DNA of 64,000 bases from Luteococcus sp038433135 (GCF_038433135.1 NZ_JBCDMV010000018.1:40720-104719), one strand, 5' to 3'. Numbered from the stretch's first letter, positions 42,845-51,784 are shown. Notes: a model not told the origin generated them from the letters alone. Program-made: numbers and translations.

Positions 42845-43707
42845 CAGTCGCCGAAGTCTCCGAAGAAGTCGCCGACGCCCCCGAAGAAGTCGCCGACGCC
42901 GTCGCCGATGCCCTCGAAGCCCTCGCCCACGCCCTCACCCACATCCCCGAACCCGTCACCGAACCCGCCGACCCCGTCACCGAAGCCGCCGACCCCGTCA
43001 CCGAAGCCGCCGACCCCGTCGAACATGGCGCCCATGCCGTGGAAGACCAACGAGCCGATGGCAATGTCGCGGATCAGGTTGGAGCCGGACCAGCCGGAGT
43101 AGTAGCCCTGTGCCCACGGGCCATAGGCGGGGCCGCCCTGCCAGTAGGGCACCCGTTGGGCACCCACCTGGACGGTGCGGATGTACGGGTCGGCGCCGGC
43201 CAGCACCCGTTCGGCGTCGGCGGCGCAGGCCGGGATGTCGCGTTCGGCGCCGCCCGGGGGAGTCCACTTCACGTTTTGGGTGCTGGGGCCGTGTGCCGGG
43301 TTGAAGAAGCACGGCGGGCGCTTCTGCGGCAAGGGCTGGCCGGCCACCCGCGCATTCACGCAGGCAATGGCGTAGCGACCGTCCTCCAGGATCTCCGTGA
43401 CGTGCTTGATCTCCTCGGGCCGGGTCACCGCGGCCAGCGAGGCCTTGGCGTTCTCGTAGGCGTCCAGCGCCCGCTCGTAGTCCTGCCGCATCGCACCGTC
43501 CAGCGGATTCCCGGCGACCTGGGAATCGAGTCGCTGCAATTCCTCGCCGAACTTGGTGACATCCTCGTCGGCGGCCCGACGGCTGGTGGTCAGGGCAGCC
43601 TCCAGCTCGGCGGCCTGACGGGCCTCCACGGCTCGCCGCTGCCGGCTGGACTGGAACAGGCCCCACACCACGGCAATCACCGCGAAGACCAGGAAGAGTT
43701 CAAACAT
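42844..43707 (-). CDS. Hypothetical membrane protein with GFGDGV repeats
   Basis: I do not recognise this 287-residue protein. It has one N-terminal helix (about residues 2-19, FELFLVFAVIAVVWGLF), an acidic helical region (about 25-85), a middle part with three scattered Cys and PPCFFNPAHGPSTQNVKW, and a C-terminal Gly/Phe/Asp-rich part with GGFGDGV repeated and GVGDFFGGV-type motifs. The ATG at 43707 is preferred because the upstream in-frame ATG lies inside the neighbour's terminator hairpin. It is coupled to the hydrolase gene downstream. Confidence 0.72.
   Translation of the reverse strand: MFELFLVFAVIAVVWGLFQSSRQRRAVEARQAAELEAALTTSRRAADEDVTKFGEELQRLDSQVAGNPLDGAMRQDYERALDAYENAKASLAAVTRPEEIKHVTEILEDGRYAIACVNARVAGQPLPQKRPPCFFNPAHGPSTQNVKWTPPGGAERDIPACAADAERVLAGADPYIRTVQVGAQRVPYWQGGPAYGPWAQGYYSGWSGSNLIRDIAIGSLVFHGMGAMFDGVGGFGDGVGGFGDGVGGFGDGFGDVGEGVGEGFEGIGDGVGDFFGGVGDFFGDFGD
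42957..43019. repeat. Three tandem 21-bp units inside the Gly-rich coding region
   Basis: Three head-to-tail copies of a 21-base unit (CACCGAAGCCGCCGACCCCGT; the first differs at one base). They encode the GGFGDGV heptads of the protein on the minus strand and could change copy number by slippage without shifting the frame. Confidence 0.8.
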
Positions 43708-43728
43708 GCTTCCCAGTCTGCGGCATGC

Positions 43729-43761
43729 GTGAGGCGGGCCCAAGTTGTGGGCCCGCCTCAC
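43729..43761 (-). terminator. Terminator after the biotin carboxylase gene
   Basis: GTGAGGCGGGCCCA and TGGGCCCGCCTCAC pair perfectly over 14 bp with a 5-base loop, 50-82 bases after the stop of the minus-strand carboxylase gene. It also covers the region upstream of the next gene's start at 43707. Confidence 0.8.
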
Positions 43762-43810
43762 GGGAACTTCATGGAGACTTCACAGGCAACCAGGGGTCAC
43801 CTGCTGAGAA

Positions 43811-45586
43811 TCACTCAGGATCGACGATCTCGCAGAGCACATGCCCGGCGTTGACGGTGGCCCCGGCCTCGGCGGCCAGCGACTTGACCACACCGGCGCG
43901 GTGAGCGGTGACCGGGTTCTCCATCTTCATGGCCTCCAGCACCACCACCAGGTCACCCTCCTCCACGGCGGCGCCCTCCTCAACTGCGATCTTCACCACG
44001 GTGCCCTGCATGGGCGCAGTGAGCGAGTTGCCGGACGGTGCCGACGCCTTGGCGTCGCCCCGGTCACGCTTGGTGGGCCGCTTGGCCTTGCTGCCGGACG
44101 GCTTGGCCGAGGTGGCCAGGTTGCCGGGGAGCTTGACCTCGAGCCGCTTGCCGTTGACCTCCACCACGACGGTGGTGGGCTCGGGAACGTCGTCCGCCTC
44201 GCCCAGCTCGCCGGTGTAGGGGGCAACCTTCAGGTCGGCCTCGGTCTCGATCCAGTTGGTGTAGACGCCGAACTTCTCACCGTCGCCGATGAAGGCCGGG
44301 TCATCGAGCACCGCCTTGTGGAAGGGCACCACGGTGGGCATGCCTTCCAGCTTCAGCTCCTTGAGGGCGCGGCGCGAACGGGCCAGGGCATTCTCCCGGC
44401 TGGTGCCGGTGACGATCACCTTGGCAACCAGCGAGTCGAAGGAACCGGGCACGGTCATGCCGGCGTGGTAGCCCTCGTCGACGCGCACGCCGGGGCCGGT
44501 CGGCGGCTCCCACTTGACCAGGGTGCCGGGGGCGGGCATGAAGTTGCGGCCCGCATCCTCGGCATTGATCCGGAACTCGATCGAGTGGCCGCGGATCTCG
44601 GGATCGTCGAAGCCGAGCTCCTCGCCGCTGGCGATCCGGAACATCTGCTGCACCAGGTCAAGACCGGTGACCTCTTCGGAGACCGGGTGCTCCACCTGCA
44701 GACGGGTGTTCACCTCGAGGAAGCTGATCAGCCCGTCCTGGGCCACCAGGAACTCACAGGTGCCGGCGCCGACGTAGCCGGCCTCCTTCAGGATGGCCTT
44801 CGACGACGCGTACAGCCGCTCCAACTGGTCGTCGGTGAGGAAGGGCGCGGGCGCCTCCTCGACGAGCTTCTGGTGGCGGCGCTGCAGCGAGCAGTCACGG
44901 GTGGAGACCACGACGACATTGCCGTGCTGGTCCGCGAGACACTGGGTCTCGACGTGGCGGGGCTTGTCCAGGTAACGCTCGACGAAGCACTCGCCGCGGC
45001 CGAAGGCGGTGACCGCCTCACGAGTGGCGGACTCGAAGAGCTCGGGCACCTCTTCCATGGTGCGGGCCACCTTCAGGCCGCGACCGCCACCACCGAAGGC
45101 CGCCTTGATGGCGATTGGCAGGCCGTGTTCCTTGGCGAAGGTGACGACCTCGTCGGCATCCGCCACCGGATCCGGGGTGCCCGGCACCAGCGGTGCGCCC
45201 ACCTTGAGGGCGATGTGACGGGCCTTCACCTTGTCGCCCAGGTTCTCGATGGCCTCGGGCGAGGGGCCGATCCAGATCAGACCGGCGTCGATCACGGCCT
45301 GGGCGAAGGAGGCGTTCTCGGCCAGGAAGCCATAACCGGGGTGGATCGCGTTGGCGCCGCTGCGCTTGGCGATGTCCAGGATCTTGTCAACATTCAGGTA
45401 GGTCTCGGCGGGGGTGGCCCCGTTGAGCGCAAAGGCCTCGTCGGCGAGCTTGACGAAGAGGGCTTCGGAGTCGCTGTCGGCATAGATTGCGACGCTTCCG
45501 ATCCCCGCATCGGCGGCGGCACGAATCACCCGGACGGCGATCTCGCCGCGGTTCGCCACGAGCACCTTGGTGATCTGGTTTCCCAC
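43811..45586 (-). CDS. accA3: Acyl-CoA carboxylase alpha subunit (biotin carboxylase + biotin carrier)
   Basis: Biotin carboxylase fused to the biotin carrier, as in actinobacterial acetyl/propionyl-CoA carboxylases. Of 591 residues, about 1-445 are the carboxylase (ATP-grasp loop AAFGGGGRGLKV, CSLQRRHQKLVEEAP, active-site EVNTRLQVEHPV), about 450-515 a linker, and 520-591 the carrier domain with the biotinylation site EAMKMENP. The GTG at 45586 has AAGGAGGAACA upstream. The beta and epsilon subunits are at 56.6-58.5 kb. Which acyl-CoA is used depends on the beta subunit. Confidence 0.95.
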   Translation of the reverse strand: MGNQITKVLVANRGEIAVRVIRAAADAGIGSVAIYADSDSEALFVKLADEAFALNGATPAETYLNVDKILDIAKRSGANAIHPGYGFLAENASFAQAVIDAGLIWIGPSPEAIENLGDKVKARHIALKVGAPLVPGTPDPVADADEVVTFAKEHGLPIAIKAAFGGGGRGLKVARTMEEVPELFESATREAVTAFGRGECFVERYLDKPRHVETQCLADQHGNVVVVSTRDCSLQRRHQKLVEEAPAPFLTDDQLERLYASSKAILKEAGYVGAGTCEFLVAQDGLISFLEVNTRLQVEHPVSEEVTGLDLVQQMFRIASGEELGFDDPEIRGHSIEFRINAEDAGRNFMPAPGTLVKWEPPTGPGVRVDEGYHAGMTVPGSFDSLVAKVIVTGTSRENALARSRRALKELKLEGMPTVVPFHKAVLDDPAFIGDGEKFGVYTNWIETEADLKVAPYTGELGEADDVPEPTTVVVEVNGKRLEVKLPGNLATSAKPSGSKAKRPTKRDRGDAKASAPSGNSLTAPMQGTVVKIAVEEGAAVEEGDLVVVLEAMKMENPVTAHRAGVVKSLAAEAGATVNAGHVLCEIVDPE

Positions 45587-45715
45587 TGTTCCTCCTTGAA
45601 CTGGCCTTCTGCATGGGCCTTGCTGCTCGGAGTCTATGGCCTTGTGGCCCCCGGTGGAGGCGCTTGGACAGGGTCACTCACAGTGTGGAACGAAAACCTT
45701 GGGATCTGGCGGCAC

Positions 45716-45721
45716 TATTCT
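45716..45721 (+). promoter_or_regulatory. -10 element of a leaderless Nudix gene
   Basis: TATTCT lies 7 bases before the ATG at 45729, so transcription would begin on the start codon. There is no ribosome-binding site. No clear -35. Confidence 0.5.
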
Positions 45722-45728
45722 GGGCGCC

Positions 45729-46241
45729 ATGCCAACTCCCGAGTTCATCCTGGACCTGCGCAAGTCCATCGGCCACGCCATGCTGTGGCTGCCCGGAACC
45801 ACCGCCGTCGTGCTTCGGCCCGGACCCCGCGGTGAGCAAGTGCTGTGTGTGCAACGTTCCGACAACGGCTCCTGGACGCCGATCTGCGGGATCGTCGAGC
45901 CGGGGGAGGATCCGCACGTCGCCGCCATCCGGGAGGCCGAGGAGGAGGCCGGCGTGCAGATCGAGATCGAGCGGCTGGTCTGGATGAGCCCCACCGGCCT
46001 GATGCAGTACGACAATGGCGACCAGAACGACTACCTGGACCACACCTTCCGCGCCCGCTGGGTCGGCGGTGAGGCCGCGGTGGGCGACGACGAATCCGTC
46101 GGCGTCGGCTGGTTCGACCTGGATGACCTGCCACAGCCCATGACCGAGATCCAGCGGCGGCGCATCCTCATCGCCGCAGCCAACCCGCCCGAGGTGTTGC
46201 TCGGCGTCGAGGCCGCCACGGCCTTCCTGGCCGAGAACTGA
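45729..46241 (+). CDS. Nudix hydrolase
   Basis: Cytosolic pyrophosphohydrolase of 170 residues. The Nudix box GIVEPGEDPHVAAIREAEEEAG (about 56-77) is intact with the REAEEE metal ligands. It follows the N-terminal LPGTTAVVLRPGP of the fold, and the C-terminal VGWFDLDDLP is typical of MutT-like members. No substrate motif (ADP-ribose, 8-oxo-dGTP or CoA) is decisive. The gene lies 7 bases before corA and probably shares its transcript. Confidence 0.92.
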   Translation: MPTPEFILDLRKSIGHAMLWLPGTTAVVLRPGPRGEQVLCVQRSDNGSWTPICGIVEPGEDPHVAAIREAEEEAGVQIEIERLVWMSPTGLMQYDNGDQNDYLDHTFRARWVGGEAAVGDDESVGVGWFDLDDLPQPMTEIQRRRILIAAANPPEVLLGVEAATAFLAEN

Positions 46242-46247
46242 CCGCCG

Positions 46248-47249
46248 ATGGGCCTGCGCTCGCGCCTGTGGCAGGACGGTCGGCTCCTTGCCGAGGACTT
46301 CGACCTGGACCGGCTGGACGAGCATCTGGCCACCGACGGTGCGCTGGTCTGGCTGGATCTGTGCATGGCCGGGGGCACCAACGCCGGCGACCTGCAGCGG
46401 CTTGCCGACGAATTGCAGCTGGATGCCCATGCCGTCGAGGACGCGGTGGCGCCGGGGGAACGGCCCAAGGCGTCGCGGCACGCCAACCACACCTTCGTCT
46501 CCGTCTACGCAACCGACCTGCAGGCGCGGGAGCGTGGCCATGACTCCCGGCTGGTCACCTCCCGGATCTCCGCCTTCGTTCTGCCCCGCGGCCTGGTGAC
46601 GGTTCGCCGCGACGACCGCTTCGACCTGGACCAGGTGGTGGACCAGTGGGATCAGGATCCGGACCTGCTGGTCGCCGGTGTGGGCGCGCTGTTGCACGGG
46701 CTGCTTGACGCCGTCGTCGACGGTCACTTCGAGACGATCCAACGGCTCGATGACGCGATCGAGGAACTGGAGGACGTGCTCTTTGCCGAGACGCCGCAGA
46801 TCCAGCAGGTGCAGCGATCCAGCTACCAGCTGCGCAAGGAGCTGGTGCAGCTGCGGCGGGTGGTGCTGCCGATGCGGGAGGTGGTGGCCAGCCTGATGAG
46901 ACCGGGGGAGAAGGTGTTGCCCCACCACAACGGCCTGGACGGCTATTTCGAGGACCTCTACGACCATTGCCTGCGTGCCGCGGAGTGGACCGAGAGCCTG
47001 CGGGACATGATCGGATCGGTCTTCGAGACCAACCTATCGCTGCAGGACGCCAGGCTGAACACCATCATGAAGAAGCTGGCCGGGTGGGCCGCGGTGATCG
47101 CCGTGCCCACCGCCGTCACAGGCTGGTTCGGCCAGAACGTGCCCTACCCGGGTTTCGCCACCGCCTTCGGCCTGTGGCAGTCGGTGGTGTTGATGGTGCT
47201 GGGCACCGTCGGGCTGTACGTGATGCTCAAGAAGCGTGACTGGATCTGA
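46248..47249 (+). CDS. corA: CorA-family divalent cation channel with GQN motif
   Basis: Pentameric Mg2+/Co2+ channel. The 333-residue protein has the large cytoplasmic domain (about 1-260) and two C-terminal helices (about 270-290 and 302-322). The loop after the first helix reads WFGQNVPYPG, with GQN instead of the canonical GMN selectivity motif; some actinobacterial CorA proteins share this. The C-terminus KKRDWI keeps the basic ring. It is 7 bases after the Nudix gene and 7 bases before the ECF transporter genes, so metal uptake with the ECF system is possible but unproven. Confidence 0.9.
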   Translation: MGLRSRLWQDGRLLAEDFDLDRLDEHLATDGALVWLDLCMAGGTNAGDLQRLADELQLDAHAVEDAVAPGERPKASRHANHTFVSVYATDLQARERGHDSRLVTSRISAFVLPRGLVTVRRDDRFDLDQVVDQWDQDPDLLVAGVGALLHGLLDAVVDGHFETIQRLDDAIEELEDVLFAETPQIQQVQRSSYQLRKELVQLRRVVLPMREVVASLMRPGEKVLPHHNGLDGYFEDLYDHCLRAAEWTESLRDMIGSVFETNLSLQDARLNTIMKKLAGWAAVIAVPTAVTGWFGQNVPYPGFATAFGLWQSVVLMVLGTVGLYVMLKKRDWI

Positions 47250-47255
47250 GCGACG

Positions 47256-48323
47256 GTGAACCGAACCATCCATCCCATGGCGTGGTGGGCCTGGGCTTTG
47301 GGCTGCGCGGCAGCCGTCAGCCCGGTGCACAATCCGCTGCTGGTGGTGCTGCTGGTGGCCGCCGTCTGGGCCGTGGTGCTGGCCCGTCGCACCCGGGCGC
47401 CGTGGGCCCGCGCGGCCGGAGCGTACGTCACGATTGCGCTGGTGGTGCTGGGAATCCGGATGGTCTTCCAGCTGTTGATGGGCGTCAACCGCTCCGGCCA
47501 GGTGCTGTGCACCCTGCCCGAGCTGCGGCTGCCGGCCTGGGCAGCGGGCATCCGGCTGGGCGGCCCGGTGAGCCTGGACGGCATGGTCTACACCCTCTAC
47601 GATTCCCTGCGACTGGTGGCAATGCTCCTGTGCGTCGGCGCCGCGAATGCCCTGGCCAATCCCAAACGCGCGTTGCGCGCCGTGCCGCCCGCGCTCTACC
47701 AACTCAGCGTCGCGCTGGTGGTGGCGCTCAGCGTGGCGCCGCAGCTGATCGAGAGCGTGCAGCGGGTCCGCCGGGCCCGACGGCTGCGTGGCGGCGCCAG
47801 CCGCGGCTGGCATGCGGTGCAGGCGGTGGTGGTGCCGGTGCTGGAGGATGCGATCGAACGCTCCCTGCTGCTGGCGGCCGGGATGGAGGCCCGTGGCTAC
47901 GGACGCACCCACGCCCAGCAGCCGGTCGGCCGACTGGTCACCTGGTCACTGCTGGCCGCCACCGTGCTGATCACCCTGGCCACCTTCCTGCTGCTCGGCG
48001 TGCCCGGCTCAGGGTGGTGGGCCTGGGCCTTTCTTGCTGTCGGGCTGGCGATGGCCGTCTTCGGGTTGCGCCGCTCCGGCCGTCGGCTGGCCGTCACCCG
48101 CTACCGGCCCGACCCGTGGCGCTGGCCGGAATGGTCGCTGTGCGTCTCCGGCGTGGCGGCCGGGCTGTTGGTCCTGTGGCTGCTGCGCACCATCCCCGAC
48201 GTGATGACGCCGTCCGCCTCGCCACCGGTCTGGCCCCAGCTCGACGTGCGCATGCTGCTGCCCGTCGTCGCCGTCGCCCTGCCACTGCTGACCACCACCG
48301 CACCCCCGAAGGACGAACTGTGA
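47256..48323 (+). CDS. ECF transporter T component (energy-coupling membrane protein)
   Basis: Conserved transmembrane scaffold of an energy-coupling-factor importer, EcfT/CbiQ-like, 355 residues with about seven to eight helices. The coupling motif is present as the ARG-like charged helix SVQRVRRARRLRGGASRG near 165 and LLLAAGMEARGYGR near 205. The GTG at 47256 follows corA by 7 bases. The stop overlaps the ATPase start. The S component follows the ATPase. The same T-A order occurs in mycobacteria (Rv2325c-Rv2326c), whose substrate is also unresolved. Confidence 0.88.
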   Translation: MNRTIHPMAWWAWALGCAAAVSPVHNPLLVVLLVAAVWAVVLARRTRAPWARAAGAYVTIALVVLGIRMVFQLLMGVNRSGQVLCTLPELRLPAWAAGIRLGGPVSLDGMVYTLYDSLRLVAMLLCVGAANALANPKRALRAVPPALYQLSVALVVALSVAPQLIESVQRVRRARRLRGGASRGWHAVQAVVVPVLEDAIERSLLLAAGMEARGYGRTHAQQPVGRLVTWSLLAATVLITLATFLLLGVPGSGWWAWAFLAVGLAMAVFGLRRSGRRLAVTRYRPDPWRWPEWSLCVSGVAAGLLVLWLLRTIPDVMTPSASPPVWPQLDVRMLLPVVAVALPLLTTTAPPKDEL

Positions 48324-49918
48324 TCACCTTCGACGACGTGACCATCCGCCACCCCGGGGCCCAGGCTCCCACCCTGAGCCACCTGGACTTCACCATTCCC
48401 GACGGCGACCTGTGCCTGGTGGTGGGCCGCACCGGCACCGGCAAGTCCACCATGCTGGGTGCCATCAACGGCCTGGTGCCGCACTTCACCGGCGGCCACC
48501 TCACTGGCGAGGTGCGGGTGGGGGAGCGTTCCACCCGCACCCACCGGCCGCGGGAGATGGCCGATCTGGTGGGCTACGTCGGGCAGAACCCGCTGGCAGG
48601 TTTCGTCACCGACCGGGTGGAGGACGAGGTCGCCTACGGGATGGAACAGCTGGGGCTCAGCCCGCAGGCGATGCGCAAACGGGTGGAGGAGACGCTGGAC
48701 ATCATGGGCATCGCCCAACTGCGCCGCCGCCCGTTGATCGAGCTCTCCGGCGGCCAGCAGCAACGGGTGGCGATCGCCGCGGTGCTGGCCGCGCAGCCCC
48801 GCGTGGTGGTGCTGGACGAACCCACCAGTGCGCTTGACCCCACCGCCGCGCAGGATGTGCTGGCCTCGATCACCACCCTGGTGCATGAGGTGGGGTTGAC
48901 GGTGGTGCTGGCCGAACACCGGCTGGAGCGGGTGATGCACGCCGCCGACAGCGTGCTCTGGCTGCCCGGGGACGGCTCGGCCCAGCTCGGCCCTGCCTCC
49001 GCGGTGCTGGCCCGGGCCGACGTCGTGCCGCCGCTCAGCGCCCTGGCCAGGGTGCTGGACTGGCCTGAGGTGCCGCTGAGCGTGCGCGACGCCCGTCGTC
49101 GGGTCCGCGCGGAACAGATCACCCTGCGCGAACTGCCCCCGGAGCCCAGCCAGCCCGACGGGGAGCCGGTGGCCCGGATCGAGAAGCTCCGGGTGGCCTA
49201 TGACGAGCTGGTGGCGGTGAACAACCTCAGCCTGACCTTCCGGCGAGGCAGCGTGACCGCCCTGATGGGCCGCAATGGCGCCGGAAAGTCGTCGCTGATG
49301 TGGGCCCTGCAAGGGGCGACGCTCAGCACCGGCCTGCTGCAGATCGACGGCCAGGATCCGCGCAGCCTGGGTGCGGCGCGCGCCCGGGAGGTGGTCTCGC
49401 TGGTGCCGCAGAATGCCACCGACCTGCTCTACCTGCCCACTGTCGGGCAGGAATGTGCCCAGGCCGACCGGGAGACTGGATCCCCGGCGGGCACCACCGT
49501 CGGCATCCTGGCCGAGCTGGGCGCCAGCCTGGACCCGGAACGGCACCCGCGCGACCTCTCCGAAGGGCAGCGGCTGGCGCTGGTGCTGGCCATCCAGCTC
49601 TCGGCCCGACCCGCGCTGATCTTGCTCGACGAGCCCACCCGCGGCCTGGACTACGCCATGAAGCAGCACCTGCAACGGATCGTCGACGCCCTGGCCGCCG
49701 AGGGCTCCTGCATTCTGATCAGCACCCACGACGTGGAATTCGCGGCCGCGGTCAGCCAGCGCACCATCGTGATGGCCGACGGCGACGTGGTGGCCGACGG
49801 CCCCACCCGGGAGGTGTGCACCAGCTCGCCGACCTTCGCGCCGCAGGTCAGCAAGATCTTCCACCCCACCGAGCTGCTCACCCCCGACGAGGTGGCCCGG
49901 GCGGTGCGTCATGACTGA
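48320..49918 (+). CDS. ECF transporter ATPase with two nucleotide-binding domains
   Basis: A 532-residue double ATPase of an ECF importer. NBD1 (about 1-225): Walker A GRTGTGKS, signature LSGGQQQR, Walker B VVVLDEPT. NBD2 (about 290-520): Walker A GRNGAGKS, signature LSEGQRLA, Walker B LILLDEPTRG. Both halves look active. A GTGA overlap joins it to the T gene, and its 3' end overlaps the frame of the S component. Fused A-A' subunits are usual in actinobacterial ECF systems. Confidence 0.92.
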   Translation: MITFDDVTIRHPGAQAPTLSHLDFTIPDGDLCLVVGRTGTGKSTMLGAINGLVPHFTGGHLTGEVRVGERSTRTHRPREMADLVGYVGQNPLAGFVTDRVEDEVAYGMEQLGLSPQAMRKRVEETLDIMGIAQLRRRPLIELSGGQQQRVAIAAVLAAQPRVVVLDEPTSALDPTAAQDVLASITTLVHEVGLTVVLAEHRLERVMHAADSVLWLPGDGSAQLGPASAVLARADVVPPLSALARVLDWPEVPLSVRDARRRVRAEQITLRELPPEPSQPDGEPVARIEKLRVAYDELVAVNNLSLTFRRGSVTALMGRNGAGKSSLMWALQGATLSTGLLQIDGQDPRSLGAARAREVVSLVPQNATDLLYLPTVGQECAQADRETGSPAGTTVGILAELGASLDPERHPRDLSEGQRLALVLAIQLSARPALILLDEPTRGLDYAMKQHLQRIVDALAAEGSCILISTHDVEFAAAVSQRTIVMADGDVVADGPTREVCTSSPTFAPQVSKIFHPTELLTPDEVARAVRHD

Positions 49919-50759
49919 GCCATGCACTCGCCCGCGTTCCCCTGGAGCTGGAACCCAGCCACGTTCCCCGAGCCCGTCGAGGGGCCGCCCCGCCGTGGTG
50001 CGCGTCTCCTGGCGTTCGGCGCTGCTGCTCAGCGTCGCCGCGGTGATGTGCCTGCTGGCCTTCTGCTGGCCGCTGCTGTGGCGCCCCGGCGCGGGCGTGT
50101 CCGGCGACGGCCACACCCCGCTGGTCTTCGCGTTGCTGCTGCCGGTGGTGATCGCCCTGGTGATGACCGAGCTCTCCAATGACGACCTGGACGTGAAGGC
50201 GATCGCGATGCTCGGGGTGCTCTCGGCCGTGGGCGCCGCCGTCCGGCCGCTGGGTGCGGGCACGGCTGGGATTGAGCTGGTCTTCCTGCTGATCATCCTG
50301 GCCGGGCGGGTCTTCGGGCCGGGCTTCGGCTTCATCCTGGGCAACAGCACGCTGCTGGCGTCGGCGCTGATCACCGCGGGGATGGGGCCCTGGCTACCCT
50401 TCCAGATGATCGCCGCCGGCTTCGTCGGGCTCGGCGCCGGGCTGCTGCCGCACCTGCGCGGCCGGTGGGAGATCGCGCTGCTGGCCGGTTACGGCTTTGT
50501 CAGCGGCTTCGGCTACGGCTGGCTGATGGATCTGGCCTTCTGGCCCTTCAACTTGGGCAATGCCGCCGAGCTCTCCTTCGACCCGACGGCCTCGCTGGCC
50601 ACCAACCTGCACCACTTCGTGCTGTTCAACCTGGCCACCTCGATGGGCTGGAATGCGGCGCGGTCGGTGACCAATGCGGTGCTGGTGGTACTGCTCGGGC
50701 CGGCTTTGCTGCGGATCCTGCGTCGAGCCGCTCGACGGGCCGCCTTCGCGGATGCCTGA
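49911..50759 (+). CDS. ECF transporter S component (substrate-binding membrane protein)
   Basis: Substrate-capture subunit of the ECF importer, with about six helices in 282 residues. GAAVRPLGAGTAGIELVFLLIILAGRVFGPGFGFILG-like sequence around 100-140 resembles cobalamin/thiamine/queuosine-type S components, but the substrate cannot be assigned. The ATG at 49911 overlaps the ATPase stop by 8 bases. The first 28 residues are Pro/Arg/Ser-rich and include the REP-like motif at 49970, so the true start may be a later GTG (49995 or 49998), just before VSWRSALLLSV. Confidence 0.84.
   Translation: MTEPCTRPRSPGAGTQPRSPSPSRGRPAVVRVSWRSALLLSVAAVMCLLAFCWPLLWRPGAGVSGDGHTPLVFALLLPVVIALVMTELSNDDLDVKAIAMLGVLSAVGAAVRPLGAGTAGIELVFLLIILAGRVFGPGFGFILGNSTLLASALITAGMGPWLPFQMIAAGFVGLGAGLLPHLRGRWEIALLAGYGFVSGFGYGWLMDLAFWPFNLGNAAELSFDPTASLATNLHHFVLFNLATSMGWNAARSVTNAVLVVLLGPALLRILRRAARRAAFADA
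49970..49980. repeat. GAGCCCGTCGA motif at the 5' end of the S-component frame
   Basis: Second copy of the 11-base REP-like motif seen at 28697. Its presence inside the annotated N-terminus argues that this part is untranslated. Confidence 0.35.
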
Positions 50760-50821
50760 GACCATCGCTCCCACCCCAGCCACGGTTCCCAGCACCCATC
50801 ACGTTCGGCCAGGGTGCCCCG

Positions 50822-50859
50822 GAGCGAGCTGACTTGGGTACCTAGCCCAGAGCTCGCTC
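50822..50859. terminator. Hairpin ending the ECF transporter operon
   Basis: GAGCGAGCT and AGCTCGCTC pair over 9 bp; inside, TGGG/CCCA add a short second stem. It starts 63 bases after the S-component stop and runs almost into the 59-bp repeat. Confidence 0.6.
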
Positions 50860-50862
50860 AAC

Positions 50863-50921
50863 TTGGCAGTCTGGTGGACACAGAAAATTCTTGGCACGTT
50901 CAAACCGTCATTTTCTTGCCA
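50863..50921. repeat. 59-bp intergenic repeat, copy A
   Basis: This 59-base stretch (from TTGGCAGTCTGGTGG to TTCTTGCCA) matches 59429-59487 at 49 of 59 positions with no gap. Fixed blocks are TTGGCAG, CTGGTGG, CACAGAAAA, TTGGC, CGTTCAAACC and TTGCCA. Its ends are weakly inverted (TGGCA/TGCCA). No reading frame or strong hairpin explains the conservation. Confidence 0.75.
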
Positions 50922-51085
50922 TCTTGGGCGGACCCGGTCAGGCGGGCTGCAGTTCTGGCGGGAAATGGCGGCGTTGGCACGATAAGGAATCCTTGAGAAA
51001 CAGCCGGCCCGCCAGAATTGCAGGCCCGAGGACGGCCGCCCCGGCCACCCGCTCGCCCAGGCGCTAGATGTTCGTGAACGGTGCC

Positions 51086-51784
51086 TCATCGGGCCTTGAA
51101 GACAGGGCGGATGCTGAGCTCCTCCACCATCGCCTCGGGGCTGGCGTACACCGCCAACGCCACCGCCTCGGCAACGGATTCGGGGCGCAGGTGTTCCTCC
51201 GCGACGTAGGGGCGACCCTTCTGGGCCTGCAGGTCCACCTGCATGTCGGTGTCGACCCGGCCGGGATGGATCGAGCTGACCCGCACGGTGCCGCGTTCCT
51301 CCTCGCGCAGCGCGTCGGTCAGGGCGCGCAGCGCAAATTTGGAGCCGGAATAGAGGCCGCCGCCGGGGCCGGAGTGGAAGCCGGAGCCGGAATTGATGGT
51401 GACCACCATCCCGCGGGCGTCGCGCAACCGGGGGAGCAGCAGCCGGGTCAGGTCCGCCACCGCGATCACGTTCACCTCGAAGACCTGCCGCCACTGCTCG
51501 CGGGTGGCCTGGCCGACGTCGCCGCTGACCCCGATCCCGGCGGAGTGGATCAGCACGTCGAGCCGCTGCACCTGGGCAGCCGCCGCGGACGTGGCCTGCT
51601 CGTCGGTGAGCTCGCAGACGAAGGGTGAAGCGCTCGGCAGGTCGTCGACGACGGACTGCACCGCATCGGCGTCGCGACCGCCCACCAGGATGTGGTGGCT
51701 GTCGGCCAGCCGTCGGGCGATGGCCAGGCCGATCCCGCGGCTGGCGCCGGTGACAAGGGCAACGGGGCGTTCGTTGGTGCTCAT
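51086..51784 (-). CDS. Short-chain dehydrogenase/reductase
   Basis: A 232-residue NAD(P)-dependent oxidoreductase of the classical SDR type. TGASRGIGLA at residue 12 binds the cofactor, IHSAGIG near 80 is the NAG-like motif, NSGSG near 130 holds the catalytic Ser and YSGSK near 145 the Tyr-Lys pair, and IHPGRVDTDM near 175 the cofactor loop. Arg at the end of the first strand (GGRDADAV) suggests NADPH. The substrate cannot be told. The gene stands alone, convergent with the ECF operon. Confidence 0.92.
   Translation of the reverse strand: MSTNERPVALVTGASRGIGLAIARRLADSHHILVGGRDADAVQSVVDDLPSASPFVCELTDEQATSAAAAQVQRLDVLIHSAGIGVSGDVGQATREQWRQVFEVNVIAVADLTRLLLPRLRDARGMVVTINSGSGFHSGPGGGLYSGSKFALRALTDALREEERGTVRVSSIHPGRVDTDMQVDLQAQKGRPYVAEEHLRPESVAEAVALAVYASPEAMVEELSIRPVFKAR

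Larger units (their letters stand above)
50760..51085. other. Intergenic region between ECF operon and SDR gene
   Basis: A 326-base gap between convergent genes. It holds the terminator-like hairpin 50822-50859, the 59-bp repeat 50863-50921 and an AT-rich part after it. No credible gene. Confidence 0.6.

Noticed and set aside
42957..43019. Tandem 21-bp repeats as a possible CRISPR
   Set aside because: Units are contiguous without spacers and encode GGFGDGV heptads in frame.
47200..47260. Cobalamin riboswitch before the ECF genes
   Set aside because: The T gene starts 7 bases after corA, which leaves no room for one.
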